DNA of 64,000 bases from Polyangia bacterium (GCA_036268875.1 DATATI010000087.1:62001-126000), one strand, 5' to 3'. Shown: positions 27,899 to 37,060, counted from the first letter of the stretch. The notes: generated by a model from the letters alone, not told the origin. Program-made: numbers and translations.

Positions 27899-27953
27899 CA
27901 ACCGGCACTGAGAAAACGCCGGTTGTTTACAGCGCCGATACACCGCTATAGAT
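27899..27953 (+). promoter_or_regulatory. Promoter-like region with inverted repeat
   Basis: CAACCGGC/GCCGGTTG (8-bp arms, 27899-27925) runs into TTGTTT (27923) and TATAGA (27947) with an 18-base spacer, 15 bases before the next gene. It could be a promoter with an overlapping operator. The hairpin could instead end the preceding transcript, since TTTA follows it. The rest of 27738-27898 shows nothing recognisable. Confidence 0.4.
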
Positions 27954-27967
27954 AGCATCGGACCACG

Positions 27968-29458
27968 ATGACAATACCCGGCATGGAGACCGTCAAGGAC
28001 ACCCACTCGAAAGCGCTGCGCATCAACCTCGATCAGCGACGGTACGGCACCTTCGCCGAGATCGGCGCCGGACAGGAAGTCGTCCGCTGGTTTTTTCACG
28101 TCGGGGGCGCCTCCGGGACCATCGCCAAGAGCATCTCGGCCTATGACATGGCGGTCAGCGATGCCATCTACGGCCACGCCGAGCGGTACGTCTGTCGCCA
28201 GCGCCTGCAGGCCATGCTGGACTACGAACACGAGCTGACGCTGGCGCGCTTGCAAGAGAGCCGCGGACAGACGACGGCCTTCTTCACCTTTGCGGACACG
28301 GTGTCGGCGCGCAATTACAAGGGCACCAACGAATGCCACGGCTGGATGGGCGTCAAGTTCCAGTCCAGGCCGCGCGACCAGGACAGCCAGATCATCATTC
28401 ACGTGCGCATGAAGGATCGCGAAAACGCCCTGCAACAGGAGGCGCTGGGCATGGTCGGCGTGAACCTGCTCTACGGCGCGTTCTTTCTTTTTCACGAGCC
28501 GGAACTGCTGATCGAATCGCTGCTGGATAACCTGACCACCGACCGCATCGAGATCGACATGATCGAATTCTCCGGCATCGAGTTCCGGCAGGTCGACAAC
28601 CGCCTGATGAGCATGAAGCTGGTGCAGCTGGGTTTGTCGGGCGCGGCGATGTTCGGGCCGAACGGCAAGGTCCTGCAGCCGTCGGAGGTGCTGTACAAGA
28701 AGAACGTCCTGGTCGAACGCGGCAGCTTCCGTCCGGTGTGCCACGTTCACCTGGACATGTTACAAGCCGCCGAGGCGCAGTTCCGCGCTGACCTGGGCGG
28801 CACCGACGAGGAGATTATCCCGGTCATGGAATTGACCATGCGCAACCTGCGCGACGACGGCGGCGAAGTGAACCGCGCCGACTTTCTCGCCCGCGCTGAC
28901 ATGCTGGCGGCGTCGGGGATGACAGTGATGATCTCCGATTACTTCCGGTACTACCGCCTGGCCGCGCACCTGTCGCAGTTCACCAAGAAACGGATCGCCT
29001 TGGTGATGGGCGCCGGCAGCTTGGTCGACGTGTTCGATCCCAAGTACTACACGGATCTCGACGGTGGCATCCTTGAAGCGCTGGGGCGATTGTTCAAAGA
29101 CAACCTGCGCCTTTACGTCTATCCATTTCAGGATCCCAAAGGCGCGTCGCTGACGACGGTCAATAACCTGCAGCTGCCGCCGAACATATCCAGGCTGTAC
29201 AGCTATCTGGTCGACGCCGGCAGCATCCGCGCCCTGGAGCAGTTCACCAAGGAATACCTGCTGATCAATTCGCGCGAGGCCTTGCGCCGTATCCAGACCG
29301 GCGATGCCTCGTGGGAGATCATGGTCCCGCCCGAGGTGGCCCGCCTGGTCAAAGAGAAGCGCTTCTTCGGCTACCGCCCCGCCGCCGAGCACGCCAGCGG
29401 CGACCACAGCGACCCTATCGGCCGCGCCGCCCGTCCCACCATCGGCGAGCCGAACTGA
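27968..29458 (+). CDS. Conserved protein of unknown function, about 500 aa
   Basis: 496 residues with no signal peptide or membrane segment. The opening RRYGTFAEIGAGQEVVRWF and VGGASGTIAKSISAYDM is strongly conserved-looking, and I recall near-identical openings in proteins from Cyanobacteria and Bacteroidetes whose database names vary and are not trustworthy. Other visible blocks are GTNECHGWMGVKFQ, SGIEFRQVDNRLMSMKLVQ and MISDYFRYYRLAAHL. The last 35 residues are polar. Because a nucleotide- or cofactor-binding signature is not evident, I assign no function. Confidence 0.8.
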   Translation: MTIPGMETVKDTHSKALRINLDQRRYGTFAEIGAGQEVVRWFFHVGGASGTIAKSISAYDMAVSDAIYGHAERYVCRQRLQAMLDYEHELTLARLQESRGQTTAFFTFADTVSARNYKGTNECHGWMGVKFQSRPRDQDSQIIIHVRMKDRENALQQEALGMVGVNLLYGAFFLFHEPELLIESLLDNLTTDRIEIDMIEFSGIEFRQVDNRLMSMKLVQLGLSGAAMFGPNGKVLQPSEVLYKKNVLVERGSFRPVCHVHLDMLQAAEAQFRADLGGTDEEIIPVMELTMRNLRDDGGEVNRADFLARADMLAASGMTVMISDYFRYYRLAAHLSQFTKKRIALVMGAGSLVDVFDPKYYTDLDGGILEALGRLFKDNLRLYVYPFQDPKGASLTTVNNLQLPPNISRLYSYLVDAGSIRALEQFTKEYLLINSREALRRIQTGDASWEIMVPPEVARLVKEKRFFGYRPAAEHASGDHSDPIGRAARPTIGEPN

Positions 29459-29462
29459 CGCC

Positions 29463-29606
29463 TCAGCGAGATTTCGAACGCTCTCGCGACCTCAAGATCA
29501 GGGTCGGTGTGTCGTCTAACAGAGCGCCGGTGGTGATATAGAACGTCAGCGTTCTTCCTTCGACGGTCTCGACTGCGAAATGAAGACCGTCATAGCCTTG
29601 GTACAT
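29463..29606 (-). CDS. Small protein of 47 residues (possible)
   Basis: It begins MYQGYDGLHFAVETVEGR and ends with a basic RSRERSKSR tail. AGAAGGA lies about 8 bases before the ATG. Codons are less GC-rich at third positions than in neighbouring genes. The frame stays open upstream but passes through a terminator, so the short form is preferred. It may be a real small gene or the end of a lost longer one; I do not recognise it. Confidence 0.4.
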   Translation of the reverse strand: MYQGYDGLHFAVETVEGRTLTFYITTGALLDDTPTLILRSRERSKSR

Positions 29607-29621
29607 CCCCCATTCCTTCTG

Positions 29622-29662
29622 AAAAACAAAAAGCGGAAGCGCCTGTGGGGGCACTCCCGCTT
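29622..29662 (-). terminator. Intrinsic terminator after the ErpA-type gene
   Basis: On the leftward strand AAGCGGGAG pairs with CTTCCGCTT (8 of 9 pairs, 14-base loop) and is followed by TTTTTGTTTTTC. It lies 75 bases past the stop at 29736. Confidence 0.8.
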
Positions 29663-29735
29663 CGAAAAGGTCGAAGCCGCCGCGTCCAAGAACCAGCCCG
29701 GGCGCAGAGCCTCGCTTACATCTTCGGCAGAATCC

Positions 29736-30131
29736 TCAAGCGCTGAAGCTGCTGCCGCAACCGCACGTCGACTTGACGTTCGGGTTGTTGAACTTGAAGC
29801 CGGCGCCGTGCAGGCCCTCGACGTAGTCGATCTCGGTGCCCGCCAGGTACATCAGGCTCATCTGGTCGCAGATAAGCTTTACGCCCTTGACGTCGAACGA
29901 TTGGTCGGTCTCCTGGGGTTGGTCGAAAAACAGGTCGTACGAAAAACCCGAGCAACCGCCGCCCTGAACCTTCAAGCGCAGCGCGTAGCTGTCCTCGATG
30001 TTCTCTTCGCCGCGGATCTCCTTGACCTTCTCGGCCGCCTTGTCGGACAGGCCGACAATCGAAGGAGCTTCGTCGGCGGCCGGCGCCGCTTGTTCGGTAT
30101 TGGTCTTCTCTTCGGTGATCGCTACAGACAT
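29736..30131 (-). CDS. Iron-sulfur carrier, ErpA/IscA (HesB) family
   Basis: 131 residues from an ATG preceded by AAGGAG. The A-type carrier Cys ligands are Cys60 in GGGCSGFSY and Cys123/Cys125 in STCGCGSSF. The first 25 residues are a Glu/Ala-rich extension. Such proteins receive Fe-S clusters from a scaffold and pass them to target enzymes. No isc or suf genes are adjacent, which favours an ErpA-like rather than IscA-operon role. It has its own promoter and terminator. Confidence 0.92.
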   Translation of the reverse strand: MSVAITEEKTNTEQAAPAADEAPSIVGLSDKAAEKVKEIRGEENIEDSYALRLKVQGGGCSGFSYDLFFDQPQETDQSFDVKGVKLICDQMSLMYLAGTEIDYVEGLHGAGFKFNNPNVKSTCGCGSSFSA

Positions 30132-30149
30132 CGTGTCTCCTTGTCGGGA

Positions 30150-30178
30150 AGTATAGTGGACGCCGAGGAAAGGAACAA
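30150..30178 (-). promoter_or_regulatory. Sigma-70-like promoter of the ErpA-type gene
   Basis: On the leftward strand TTGTTC, 17 bases, then TATACT, ending 18 bases before the ATG. The short leader holds the AAGGAG box. The rest of this roughly 215-base divergent region has a weaker TTGATT...TACAGA candidate for the rightward gene near 30229. Confidence 0.6.
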
Positions 30179-30346
30179 CGTCGCACGGCGCGCGTTGCCC
30201 CGCGGGCACCGCTGTGTTGTATATCTGATGCTTGATTGGCCGGGCCGTTCCCTACAGAATGCGCGCCTCGTTGTGACCCCGGGGGGGCGACAACATCCCA
30301 GGGTAGCCCGCCAGGCACGACACAAGCGAGGGCAGGAGTCAGCGAC

Positions 30347-31540
30347 ATGAGCTTCGGAAGTTACCTCAAGGACGTCAAAGCGCGCATCCGGGAAACCGAC
30401 GTTGAATCGGTGCGCAAGGTGGTCGAGTCCAGCAAGGGCCAGTCAGGCGACGGCAACGGCGCCGGCCCCATCCTGGTCGACGTTCGCGAGAAGGATGAAT
30501 GGACCGAGGGTTTCATCCCCGGCGCGCGCTGGATCCCACGCGGTTTCCTCGAGCTGCGCATCGAGGATCAGGTGCCCGAAAAATCGTCGGAGATCATCCT
30601 CTACTGCGCCGGCGGCACGCGATCGGCGCTGGCCGCGCAGGCGCTGGAGACCCTGGGTTACACCAACGTCAAGTCGATGGCCGGCGGCTTCACCGCCTGG
30701 AAACGAGCAGGCCTGGGCTACGACCGTCCGTACGTGATGACCCAGGAGCAGTCGCTGCGCTACGCCCGCCATACCATGCTCCCGGAGGTTGGCGAGGCGG
30801 GGCAGGTCAAGCTGCTCAAATCGAAGGTGCTGTGCCTGGGGGCGGGCGGCCTCGGTTCGCCGTCGGGTTTGTACCTGGCCGCGGCCGGCGTCGGCACGCT
30901 GGGCTTCGTCGACGACGACGTGGTGGATGCGTCCAACCTGCAGCGCCAGATCCTCCATTCGACCGAACGGGTGGGCTTGCCCAAGGTGGAATCGGCGAAG
31001 AAGGCCATCGCCGGCCTGAACCCCGACGTCAAGGTGATCCCCCACCAGACGCGCCTGTCGTCAGAGAACGTCATGGACATCATCAAGGACTACGATGTCA
31101 TCGTCGACGGGGCCGACAACTTCCCTACGCGTTACTTGTTGAACGACGCCGCGCTGAAGCTGGGCAAGCCGGTGGTCCACGCCAGCATCTATCGGTTCGA
31201 AGGCCAGCTGACGTCGTTCATCCCCAACCAAGGGCCGTGCTATCGCTGCCTGTACCCCTCGCCGCCGCCGCCGGACATGGCGCCGTCGTGCCAGGAGGCG
31301 GGCGTGCTGGGTGTCCTGTGTGGCGTGATCGGTACGCTGCAGGCCAATGAAGCCATCAAGATCATCCTGGGCATCGGCAAGTCGATGGCGGGCCGCCTGT
31401 TGATGTTCGACGCTCTGGGACTGAAGTTCCGGGAGCTGAAACTGCGAAAAGATCCTCACTGCCCGACCTGCGGCGAGGGCATCAAGCCGGAGAACATTGA
31501 GCTCATCGACTACCAGGAGTTCTGCAACGTCCGCCTCTAA
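30347..31540 (+). CDS. Rhodanese-MoeB/ThiF fusion (sulfur-carrier adenylyltransferase)
   Basis: 397 residues with AGGAG before the ATG. Residues about 40-120 are a rhodanese domain with active Cys87 in YCAGGTRS. Residues about 133-397 are an E1-like adenylyltransferase with ATP loop LGAGGLGSPSGLYLAAAGVG, VDDDVVDASNLQRQ, catalytic Asp in DGADNFPTRY and Zn-binding CYRC and CPTC. These enzymes adenylate the C-terminal Gly-Gly of MoaD/ThiS-type proteins and the rhodanese provides sulfur. The rhodanese is N-terminal here; in the better-known MoeBR/MOCS3 form it is C-terminal. The carrier protein is not encoded nearby. Confidence 0.92.
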   Translation: MSFGSYLKDVKARIRETDVESVRKVVESSKGQSGDGNGAGPILVDVREKDEWTEGFIPGARWIPRGFLELRIEDQVPEKSSEIILYCAGGTRSALAAQALETLGYTNVKSMAGGFTAWKRAGLGYDRPYVMTQEQSLRYARHTMLPEVGEAGQVKLLKSKVLCLGAGGLGSPSGLYLAAAGVGTLGFVDDDVVDASNLQRQILHSTERVGLPKVESAKKAIAGLNPDVKVIPHQTRLSSENVMDIIKDYDVIVDGADNFPTRYLLNDAALKLGKPVVHASIYRFEGQLTSFIPNQGPCYRCLYPSPPPPDMAPSCQEAGVLGVLCGVIGTLQANEAIKIILGIGKSMAGRLLMFDALGLKFRELKLRKDPHCPTCGEGIKPENIELIDYQEFCNVRL

Positions 31541-34500
31541 TCACTTCGACGTCGACGGCTCGCGCTTGCGGGCCGGCGTCGAGCGCATCGGGTTCGACAA
31601 GTTCAGCTTTGCGGGCGGCCAGGGGAAAGCCCCTCATTCCGCCGAGCGAAACTTCGCGCTGGGCATCCCGGGGTTCCACTACGCCGATCTTTTTGATCCG
31701 GCGCAGCTGGCGGCTCTGGACGTGCGCTTTCGCGAGGCGCTCGCCGCCGCCGAAGCGCCGCTGGCGGCGAAGTACGAAGCGTATCGCTCGGGCGCGGCGC
31801 CGCTCGGTGGCCCGGAAGAATCCGAGCTGCTGATCGCCGTCTCCCGCGTGCTGTCGGAATTCGTCGCGCGCCTGTTTCGCGTCGAGGCGCCGCGGACCGC
31901 GCTTCTGGCCGAGGCGGCGCGCGAGCAGGCGATCTTTCGTTTCAAAGAATTCGTTCTCCGACGGGCGAGCAAGAAATACCCGGCTTCGACCTGGCCGGCC
32001 AGCGACGAGACCACCCGCCAGGCGATCGCCGCCCGTGCCGACGTTCGCGCCCTGGCGGAGGCGGCCTTCCCCGAATCCGTGGCGGCCGGCGATGAAGAGC
32101 TGACCGTGGCGCGCGTGACGGCTGCGCTGCTGGACATAGAAGATCCGTATCGCCGCCTGGCCGAGAGCCAGACGACCGATCCCGTTCCGGCGGCGATGGT
32201 CGTCCGGCTCGATCAGATCGTGGCGCGCGTCGGTGGCGGCGTCACCGCCGATCTGGCGGGGGTGCGCGCGCTGCTGGACAGATTTGAGCGGTTTGCCTCC
32301 GTGCACCGCTTCGATGCCCACGCCCACCACACGCTGCACGGCTGGGTGTCGCTGCATGTTCCGCACACCCTGGATTACGACCACCTGGTTCCGCTGCGCC
32401 GGCCGAACGAACGCCTGGCCAACGTGATGGAAGGCCCGGCCGATCACCTGCGCCGCCGCGACGGCTTTGCCATCACCGACCGTCGGATGTCGCCGCGCGA
32501 GATCGCCAACGAGGTCGACTATTGTCTTTACTGCCACGACCGCGAGAAGGATTCGTGCTCGCACGGCATGCGCGACAAGCAGGGCGCGCTGAGGAAGAAC
32601 CCGCTCGGCATTCCGCTCAAGGGCTGCCCGCTGGACGAACGCATCAGCGAGATGCACATCCTGAAAAAAGGCGGCGATTCGCTGGGCGCGCTGGCCCTGA
32701 TCTGCATCGACAACCCGATGCTGCCCGGCACCGGCCACCGCATCTGCAACGACTGCATGAAGGGCTGCGTCTATCAGAAGCAAGAGCCGGTCAACATCCC
32801 GCAGACCGAGACCGCCACCCTGACCGACGTCCTGAGGATGCCGTGGGGTTTCGAGATCTATTCCTTCCTCACGCGCTGGAACCCGCTCAACCGCCGGCGC
32901 CCGTACGCGCTGCCGTACAACGGCAAGAACGTGCTGGTGGTCGGCCTGGGCCCGGCCGGATACACGCTGTCGCACCACCTGGTGAACGAAGGCTTCGGCG
33001 TGGTGGGCATCGAAGGTCTGAAGATTGAGCCGCTGCCGTCGGATCTGGTGGGCGCCGACGCCTGGCCGCCGCGCGCGCTGGAGCGGTTCGAAGACATCGA
33101 GGCCGAACTGGACAACCGCATCCTGGGCGGCTTCGGCGGCGTCGCCGAATACGGCATCACCGTTCGCTGGGACAAGAATTTTCTCACCACCATTCACCTG
33201 GCGCTGACCCGCCGGCAGACGTTCCGCGCGTACGGCGGCGTGCGCTTCGGCGGCACGCTGGACGCCGACGACGCGTTCAAGTGGGGCTTCGACCACATCG
33301 CGCTGGCGGCGGGCGCCGGCAAGCCGACCATCATCGACATGGAAAACAACCTGATCCGGGGTGTGCGCAAGGCCTCGGACTTCTTGATGGCCCTGCAGCT
33401 GACCGGCGGTTTCAAAAAGGATTCGCTGGCCAATCTGCAGGTGCGCCTGCCGGCGGTGGTGATCGGCGGCGGCCTGACCGGCATCGACACGGCCACCGAG
33501 GTGGCGGCGTATTACCCGGTGCAGGTCGAGAAGTTCCTCGAGCGCTGGGAGACGCTGTGCCACGACAGCGACGGTGAAGACTCCCTTTACAAGATGTACG
33601 ACGACGAAGAATTGGCGGTGGCCCGCGAGTTTCTGGCCCACGGGCGCGCCATTCGCGCCGAGCGCGAGCGCGCGACGGCCGCCGGCGGAACGCCGAACTT
33701 CGCGCCGCTGGTCGATGCCTGGGGCGGGGTCTCGCTGGTGTACCGGCGAAAGATGCAGGACGCGCCGGCGTACCGCTTGAACCACGAAGAGATCTCGAAG
33801 TTCTTCGAGGAGGGCGTGCGCTTTATCGAGAAGCTATCGCCCATCAAGTGCGTCCCCGACGAAAATGGCGCCCTGGAAGCGGTCGAGTTCGAAAAGCTGG
33901 AAGATCAGAACGGCATGCTGGCCCCGACCGGCGAACGGTTGACGCTGCCGGTGCGGAGCCTGTTCGTCGCCGCCGGCACGCAGCCCAACATCACCTATGA
34001 ACGCGAACGCGAGGGATCATTCGAGATCGATCCCAGGGCGAAGGCTTTCAAGAGCTTCAAGGCGGTGCGCGACGCCGACGGGAAATTGCAGTTGCAGCTT
34101 CCGGCTGCCGGCGAGGTGGGCTTCTTCACCTCGATGAACCGCGACGGCAAGCTGGTCAGTTTCTACGGCGACAATCACCCGGTTTACGCCGGGTCGGTGG
34201 TCAAGGCGATGTCGTCGGCCAAGCACGGCTACCCGCACGTCGTCGCGCTGTTCGAGCCCGAGCTGCAGGCGCTGCGCGCGCAGGATCAACCGGCGCGCGA
34301 TGCCGCCTGGCAGACGCTGGCCGCGCACCTTGATCGTGAACTGCGCGCCACGGTGGTGAAGGTGAACCGTCTGACGGCGACCATCGTCGAGGTGGTGGTG
34401 CGCGCCCGGGCGGCCGCGCGCCAGTTCGAACCCGGGCAGTTCTTCCGCCTGCAAAACTTCGAGAGCCTGTCGCCGGTGCTGCCGGCGTCGGACCGCGCCC

Positions 34501-35336
34501 ATCGACCGAGCCGCTTGCAGATGGAAGGCATGGCCTTGACCGGCGCCTGGGTCGACGAAAAAGAAGGTCTTTTGTCGATGATCGTCCTCGAGATGGGCGG
34601 CAGCTCGCGCCTGTGCGCGGCGCTGGCCCCCGGCGAGCCGGTGGTGGTGATGGGCCCGACCGGTACACCGACCGAGATCCCGGTGCAAGAGTCGGTCGTG
34701 CTCTGCGGCGGGGGCCTCGGCAACGCGGTGCTGTTCTCGATCGCCCGGGCCATGCGCGACGCCGGCAGCCGCGTGTTGTACTTCGCCGGTTACCGCCGCA
34801 AGGACGACATCTACAAGGTCGAAGAGATCGAAGCCGCCACCGATCAGGTCATCTGGAGCGTCGACGACGGCGAGCTGCCGGAGGCGCACCGCCCGCAGGA
34901 TCTGGTCTTCCGCGGCAACATCGTCGCGGCGATGGACGCCTTTGCGCGAGGACAATTGGGTGAGGTGGTGATTCCCCTCAGCTCGTGCAGTCGGATCATC
35001 GCCATCGGCAGCAACGGCATGATGGCCGCCATCCAGCGGGCGCGCCACGCCCTGCTGGCGCCGCACCTGCATCCCGAGCATGTGGCCATCGCGTCGATCA
35101 ACTCGCCCATGCAGTGCATGATGAAAGAAATCTGCGCCCAGTGCCTGCAAAAGCACATCGATCCGGTGACCGGCAAAGAGGTCGTGGTGTTCAGCTGCTC
35201 GAACCAGGATCAGCTGCAAGATCGGGTCGACTGGAAGAACCTGGGCGCGCGCCTGCGGCAAAACACCGTGCAGGAAAAACTGACCGACCGCTGGGTGCGC
35301 CACATCCTGGCGCGCCACCGCTTGGCGCTGGTTTAA
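31497..35336 (+). CDS. Large iron-sulfur flavoprotein, single-chain Nfn/GltD-PyrK-like oxidoreductase
   Basis: 1279 residues from a TTG with GGAG upstream, overlapping the MoeB-like gene by 44 bases. Residues 1-320 match nothing I know. Next is a Cys-rich segment (from about 341, DYCLYC; then ICNDCMKGCVYQ) like the Fe-S N-terminus of GltD. An FAD site follows near 481 (LVVGLGPAGYTLSHHL) and an NAD(P) site near 656 (VVIGGGLTGIDTATEV). From about 949 comes a ferredoxin-reductase-like part (EPGQFFRLQNF; VVLCGGGLGNAVLFSIA) ending in CX5CX2C plus a later Cys (CMMKEICAQC), like PyrK/NfnA. GltD-like plus PyrK-like is the composition of NfnBA transhydrogenase. The true electron partners are unknown. 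Cytosolic. Confidence 0.75.
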   Translation: MSSSTTRSSATSASNHFDVDGSRLRAGVERIGFDKFSFAGGQGKAPHSAERNFALGIPGFHYADLFDPAQLAALDVRFREALAAAEAPLAAKYEAYRSGAAPLGGPEESELLIAVSRVLSEFVARLFRVEAPRTALLAEAAREQAIFRFKEFVLRRASKKYPASTWPASDETTRQAIAARADVRALAEAAFPESVAAGDEELTVARVTAALLDIEDPYRRLAESQTTDPVPAAMVVRLDQIVARVGGGVTADLAGVRALLDRFERFASVHRFDAHAHHTLHGWVSLHVPHTLDYDHLVPLRRPNERLANVMEGPADHLRRRDGFAITDRRMSPREIANEVDYCLYCHDREKDSCSHGMRDKQGALRKNPLGIPLKGCPLDERISEMHILKKGGDSLGALALICIDNPMLPGTGHRICNDCMKGCVYQKQEPVNIPQTETATLTDVLRMPWGFEIYSFLTRWNPLNRRRPYALPYNGKNVLVVGLGPAGYTLSHHLVNEGFGVVGIEGLKIEPLPSDLVGADAWPPRALERFEDIEAELDNRILGGFGGVAEYGITVRWDKNFLTTIHLALTRRQTFRAYGGVRFGGTLDADDAFKWGFDHIALAAGAGKPTIIDMENNLIRGVRKASDFLMALQLTGGFKKDSLANLQVRLPAVVIGGGLTGIDTATEVAAYYPVQVEKFLERWETLCHDSDGEDSLYKMYDDEELAVAREFLAHGRAIRAERERATAAGGTPNFAPLVDAWGGVSLVYRRKMQDAPAYRLNHEEISKFFEEGVRFIEKLSPIKCVPDENGALEAVEFEKLEDQNGMLAPTGERLTLPVRSLFVAAGTQPNITYEREREGSFEIDPRAKAFKSFKAVRDADGKLQLQLPAAGEVGFFTSMNRDGKLVSFYGDNHPVYAGSVVKAMSSAKHGYPHVVALFEPELQALRAQDQPARDAAWQTLAAHLDRELRATVVKVNRLTATIVEVVVRARAAARQFEPGQFFRLQNFESLSPVLPASDRAHRPSRLQMEGMALTGAWVDEKEGLLSMIVLEMGGSSRLCAALAPGEPVVVMGPTGTPTEIPVQESVVLCGGGLGNAVLFSIARAMRDAGSRVLYFAGYRRKDDIYKVEEIEAATDQVIWSVDDGELPEAHRPQDLVFRGNIVAAMDAFARGQLGEVVIPLSSCSRIIAIGSNGMMAAIQRARHALLAPHLHPEHVAIASINSPMQCMMKEICAQCLQKHIDPVTGKEVVVFSCSNQDQLQDRVDWKNLGARLRQNTVQEKLTDRWVRHILARHRLALV

Positions 35337-36937
35337 CCGGTTCTTTCTTCGGCCCAGGTCGGGTGCAGGCGGCTGGCGACGGCGTTGTAGACGCGTAGTT
35401 CGTCGGTCTTGCCTTTGACCCGCACCGGCGGCAGCGGCACCGCCGAGATATGGGCGGCGACCTTGCGATAGGTGGCCTCCGACAAGATCACCTGACCGGA
35501 CTGCGCCACGCTGCACAGGCGCGAGGTGGTGTTCACGGCGTCGCCGATGGCGGTGTACTGCAGCGCGCGCGAGCTGCCGATGGCCCCGGTGACCACCGTG
35601 CCGGTGTTGATGCCGATGCCGATCTTGATCTCGTGCTGGCCCTCGGCCAGGCGGGTGCGGTTGAACTCGGACAGCACGCGCATCATGTCCAGCGCGCACT
35701 CGACGGCCTTGAGCTCGGGGTTGAGCAGCGGAACCGGGGCGCCGAAAAGGGCGATGATCTCGTCGCCCACGAACTTGTCCAGGGTGCCTTCGTGCTTGAA
35801 GATCACGTCGACCATCAGCTCGAAGTATTCGTTCAACATGCGGACGATCTCCTGCGGCGCCCGCGATTCGCTCATCGAGGTGAAGCCGCGGATGTCCGAG
35901 AAAAGCAGGGTGATCTCCGACAGGGCGCCGCCTTTTTCCAGCTGCAGTTTGCCCTGCACCACTTGATCGACCAGGTTCGGCGACAGCAAGCGCTGGAACT
36001 GCGCCCGCGTCTTCGCCTCCTGTTCAATGGCCCGCGCCAGGGTCGAATTGTGGATGGCCACCGCGGCCTGACTGGCCACGCCGCCGAAGATCTGCAGATC
36101 CTTCTCGGTGAAGGCGTTGGTGGCGATCATCGAATCCAGGTGCATGACGCCCAAGAGGTTGTCGTGGTGAAGCAGGGGAACGGTCATGGTCGACCGGATG
36201 CCCTGCATGATCACCGAGTGCGCGCCGGAGAACCGGCTGTCCATGGTGGCGTCCGACGACAGCACCGACGCCTTGTTGTTCACCACCTCGTTGATGATCG
36301 AGGTCGACAGGATGATCTGTTCGTTCTTGCCGTCGCGGGTCTTGGCCACCTTGGGGCGCGGCACGCCGTCTTCCATCAGCAAGATCACGCCCCGGTCAGC
36401 GGGCAGAAGGTCGAAGGCCTTCATGATGATCTTTTCCAGTAGCAGCTCGAGGTTGACCTCGAGGCCGATCGATCGCCCGAGTTCATTGGCCAGGCGCAGC
36501 TTCTCGTAGTCGCGCCGCAGGACCTCCACGTCGAAGATCTCCCGCTCGGGCAGGAACTCGCGCGAAGCCGGCGGGGCCTGGATCTTCTGGCGGATCAGCG
36601 CCTCGGTGGACGACGGGGCGATGGTCACCCGCTGCAGCAGGGCCTCGGACGCCGATCGTTCTTGAAATCTCAGCGACGTCGACCCCAGCATGATCTCGTC
36701 GCCGTCGCGCAGCAGGTGTTCGTTGACGCGTTCGCCGGCCAGGAACGAGCCGTTCAAGCTGCCGAGGTCGCGGAACAGAAACCGCCCGTCGGGCTGTCGA
36801 ATGATCTGGGCGTGCTCCTTTGACACGATGCGATCCAGGATCTGCAGCGTGTTGTCGGGGTGGCGGCCGACGGTGTTGATGCCTCCCAGCTCGTATTCAC
36901 GCTGCTGGTCGTTGCCGATGACAATGATCTTGGCCAT
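35333..36937 (-). CDS. FHA-GAF adenylate/guanylate cyclase
   Basis: 534 residues. The FHA domain (about 1-95) has the phosphothreonine-binding pattern VGRHPDNTL, VSKEHAQI and LGSLNGSF. The GAF domain (about 165-315) contains LLPADRGVILLMEDG. The class III cyclase domain (about 340-515) has both metal aspartates (LLFSDIRGFTSM and FVGDEIIALFGAP) and the transition-state pair in YTAIGDAVNTTSRL, so it should be active. It probably makes cAMP in response to a phosphoprotein and a GAF ligand. It converges with the Nfn-like gene, overlapping it by four bases. Confidence 0.93.
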   Translation of the reverse strand: MAKIIVIGNDQQREYELGGINTVGRHPDNTLQILDRIVSKEHAQIIRQPDGRFLFRDLGSLNGSFLAGERVNEHLLRDGDEIMLGSTSLRFQERSASEALLQRVTIAPSSTEALIRQKIQAPPASREFLPEREIFDVEVLRRDYEKLRLANELGRSIGLEVNLELLLEKIIMKAFDLLPADRGVILLMEDGVPRPKVAKTRDGKNEQIILSTSIINEVVNNKASVLSSDATMDSRFSGAHSVIMQGIRSTMTVPLLHHDNLLGVMHLDSMIATNAFTEKDLQIFGGVASQAAVAIHNSTLARAIEQEAKTRAQFQRLLSPNLVDQVVQGKLQLEKGGALSEITLLFSDIRGFTSMSESRAPQEIVRMLNEYFELMVDVIFKHEGTLDKFVGDEIIALFGAPVPLLNPELKAVECALDMMRVLSEFNRTRLAEGQHEIKIGIGINTGTVVTGAIGSSRALQYTAIGDAVNTTSRLCSVAQSGQVILSEATYRKVAAHISAVPLPPVRVKGKTDELRVYNAVASRLHPTWAEERTG

Positions 36938-37060
36938 GCCGGGCAGCCCGATCCCGGGATAATACCCCTAGACCCTGGTCGGGCGGCCGACATTCCGCGC
37001 CGGAACGTCACTTTTGGCGGACATTCCAGGGCCAATCAGCGGGGAGCATCGGGTAGACTC

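Noticed and set aside
31503-33785. 760-codon open frame opposite the flavoprotein gene
   Set aside because: No start context and no family pattern; a shadow of the real gene.
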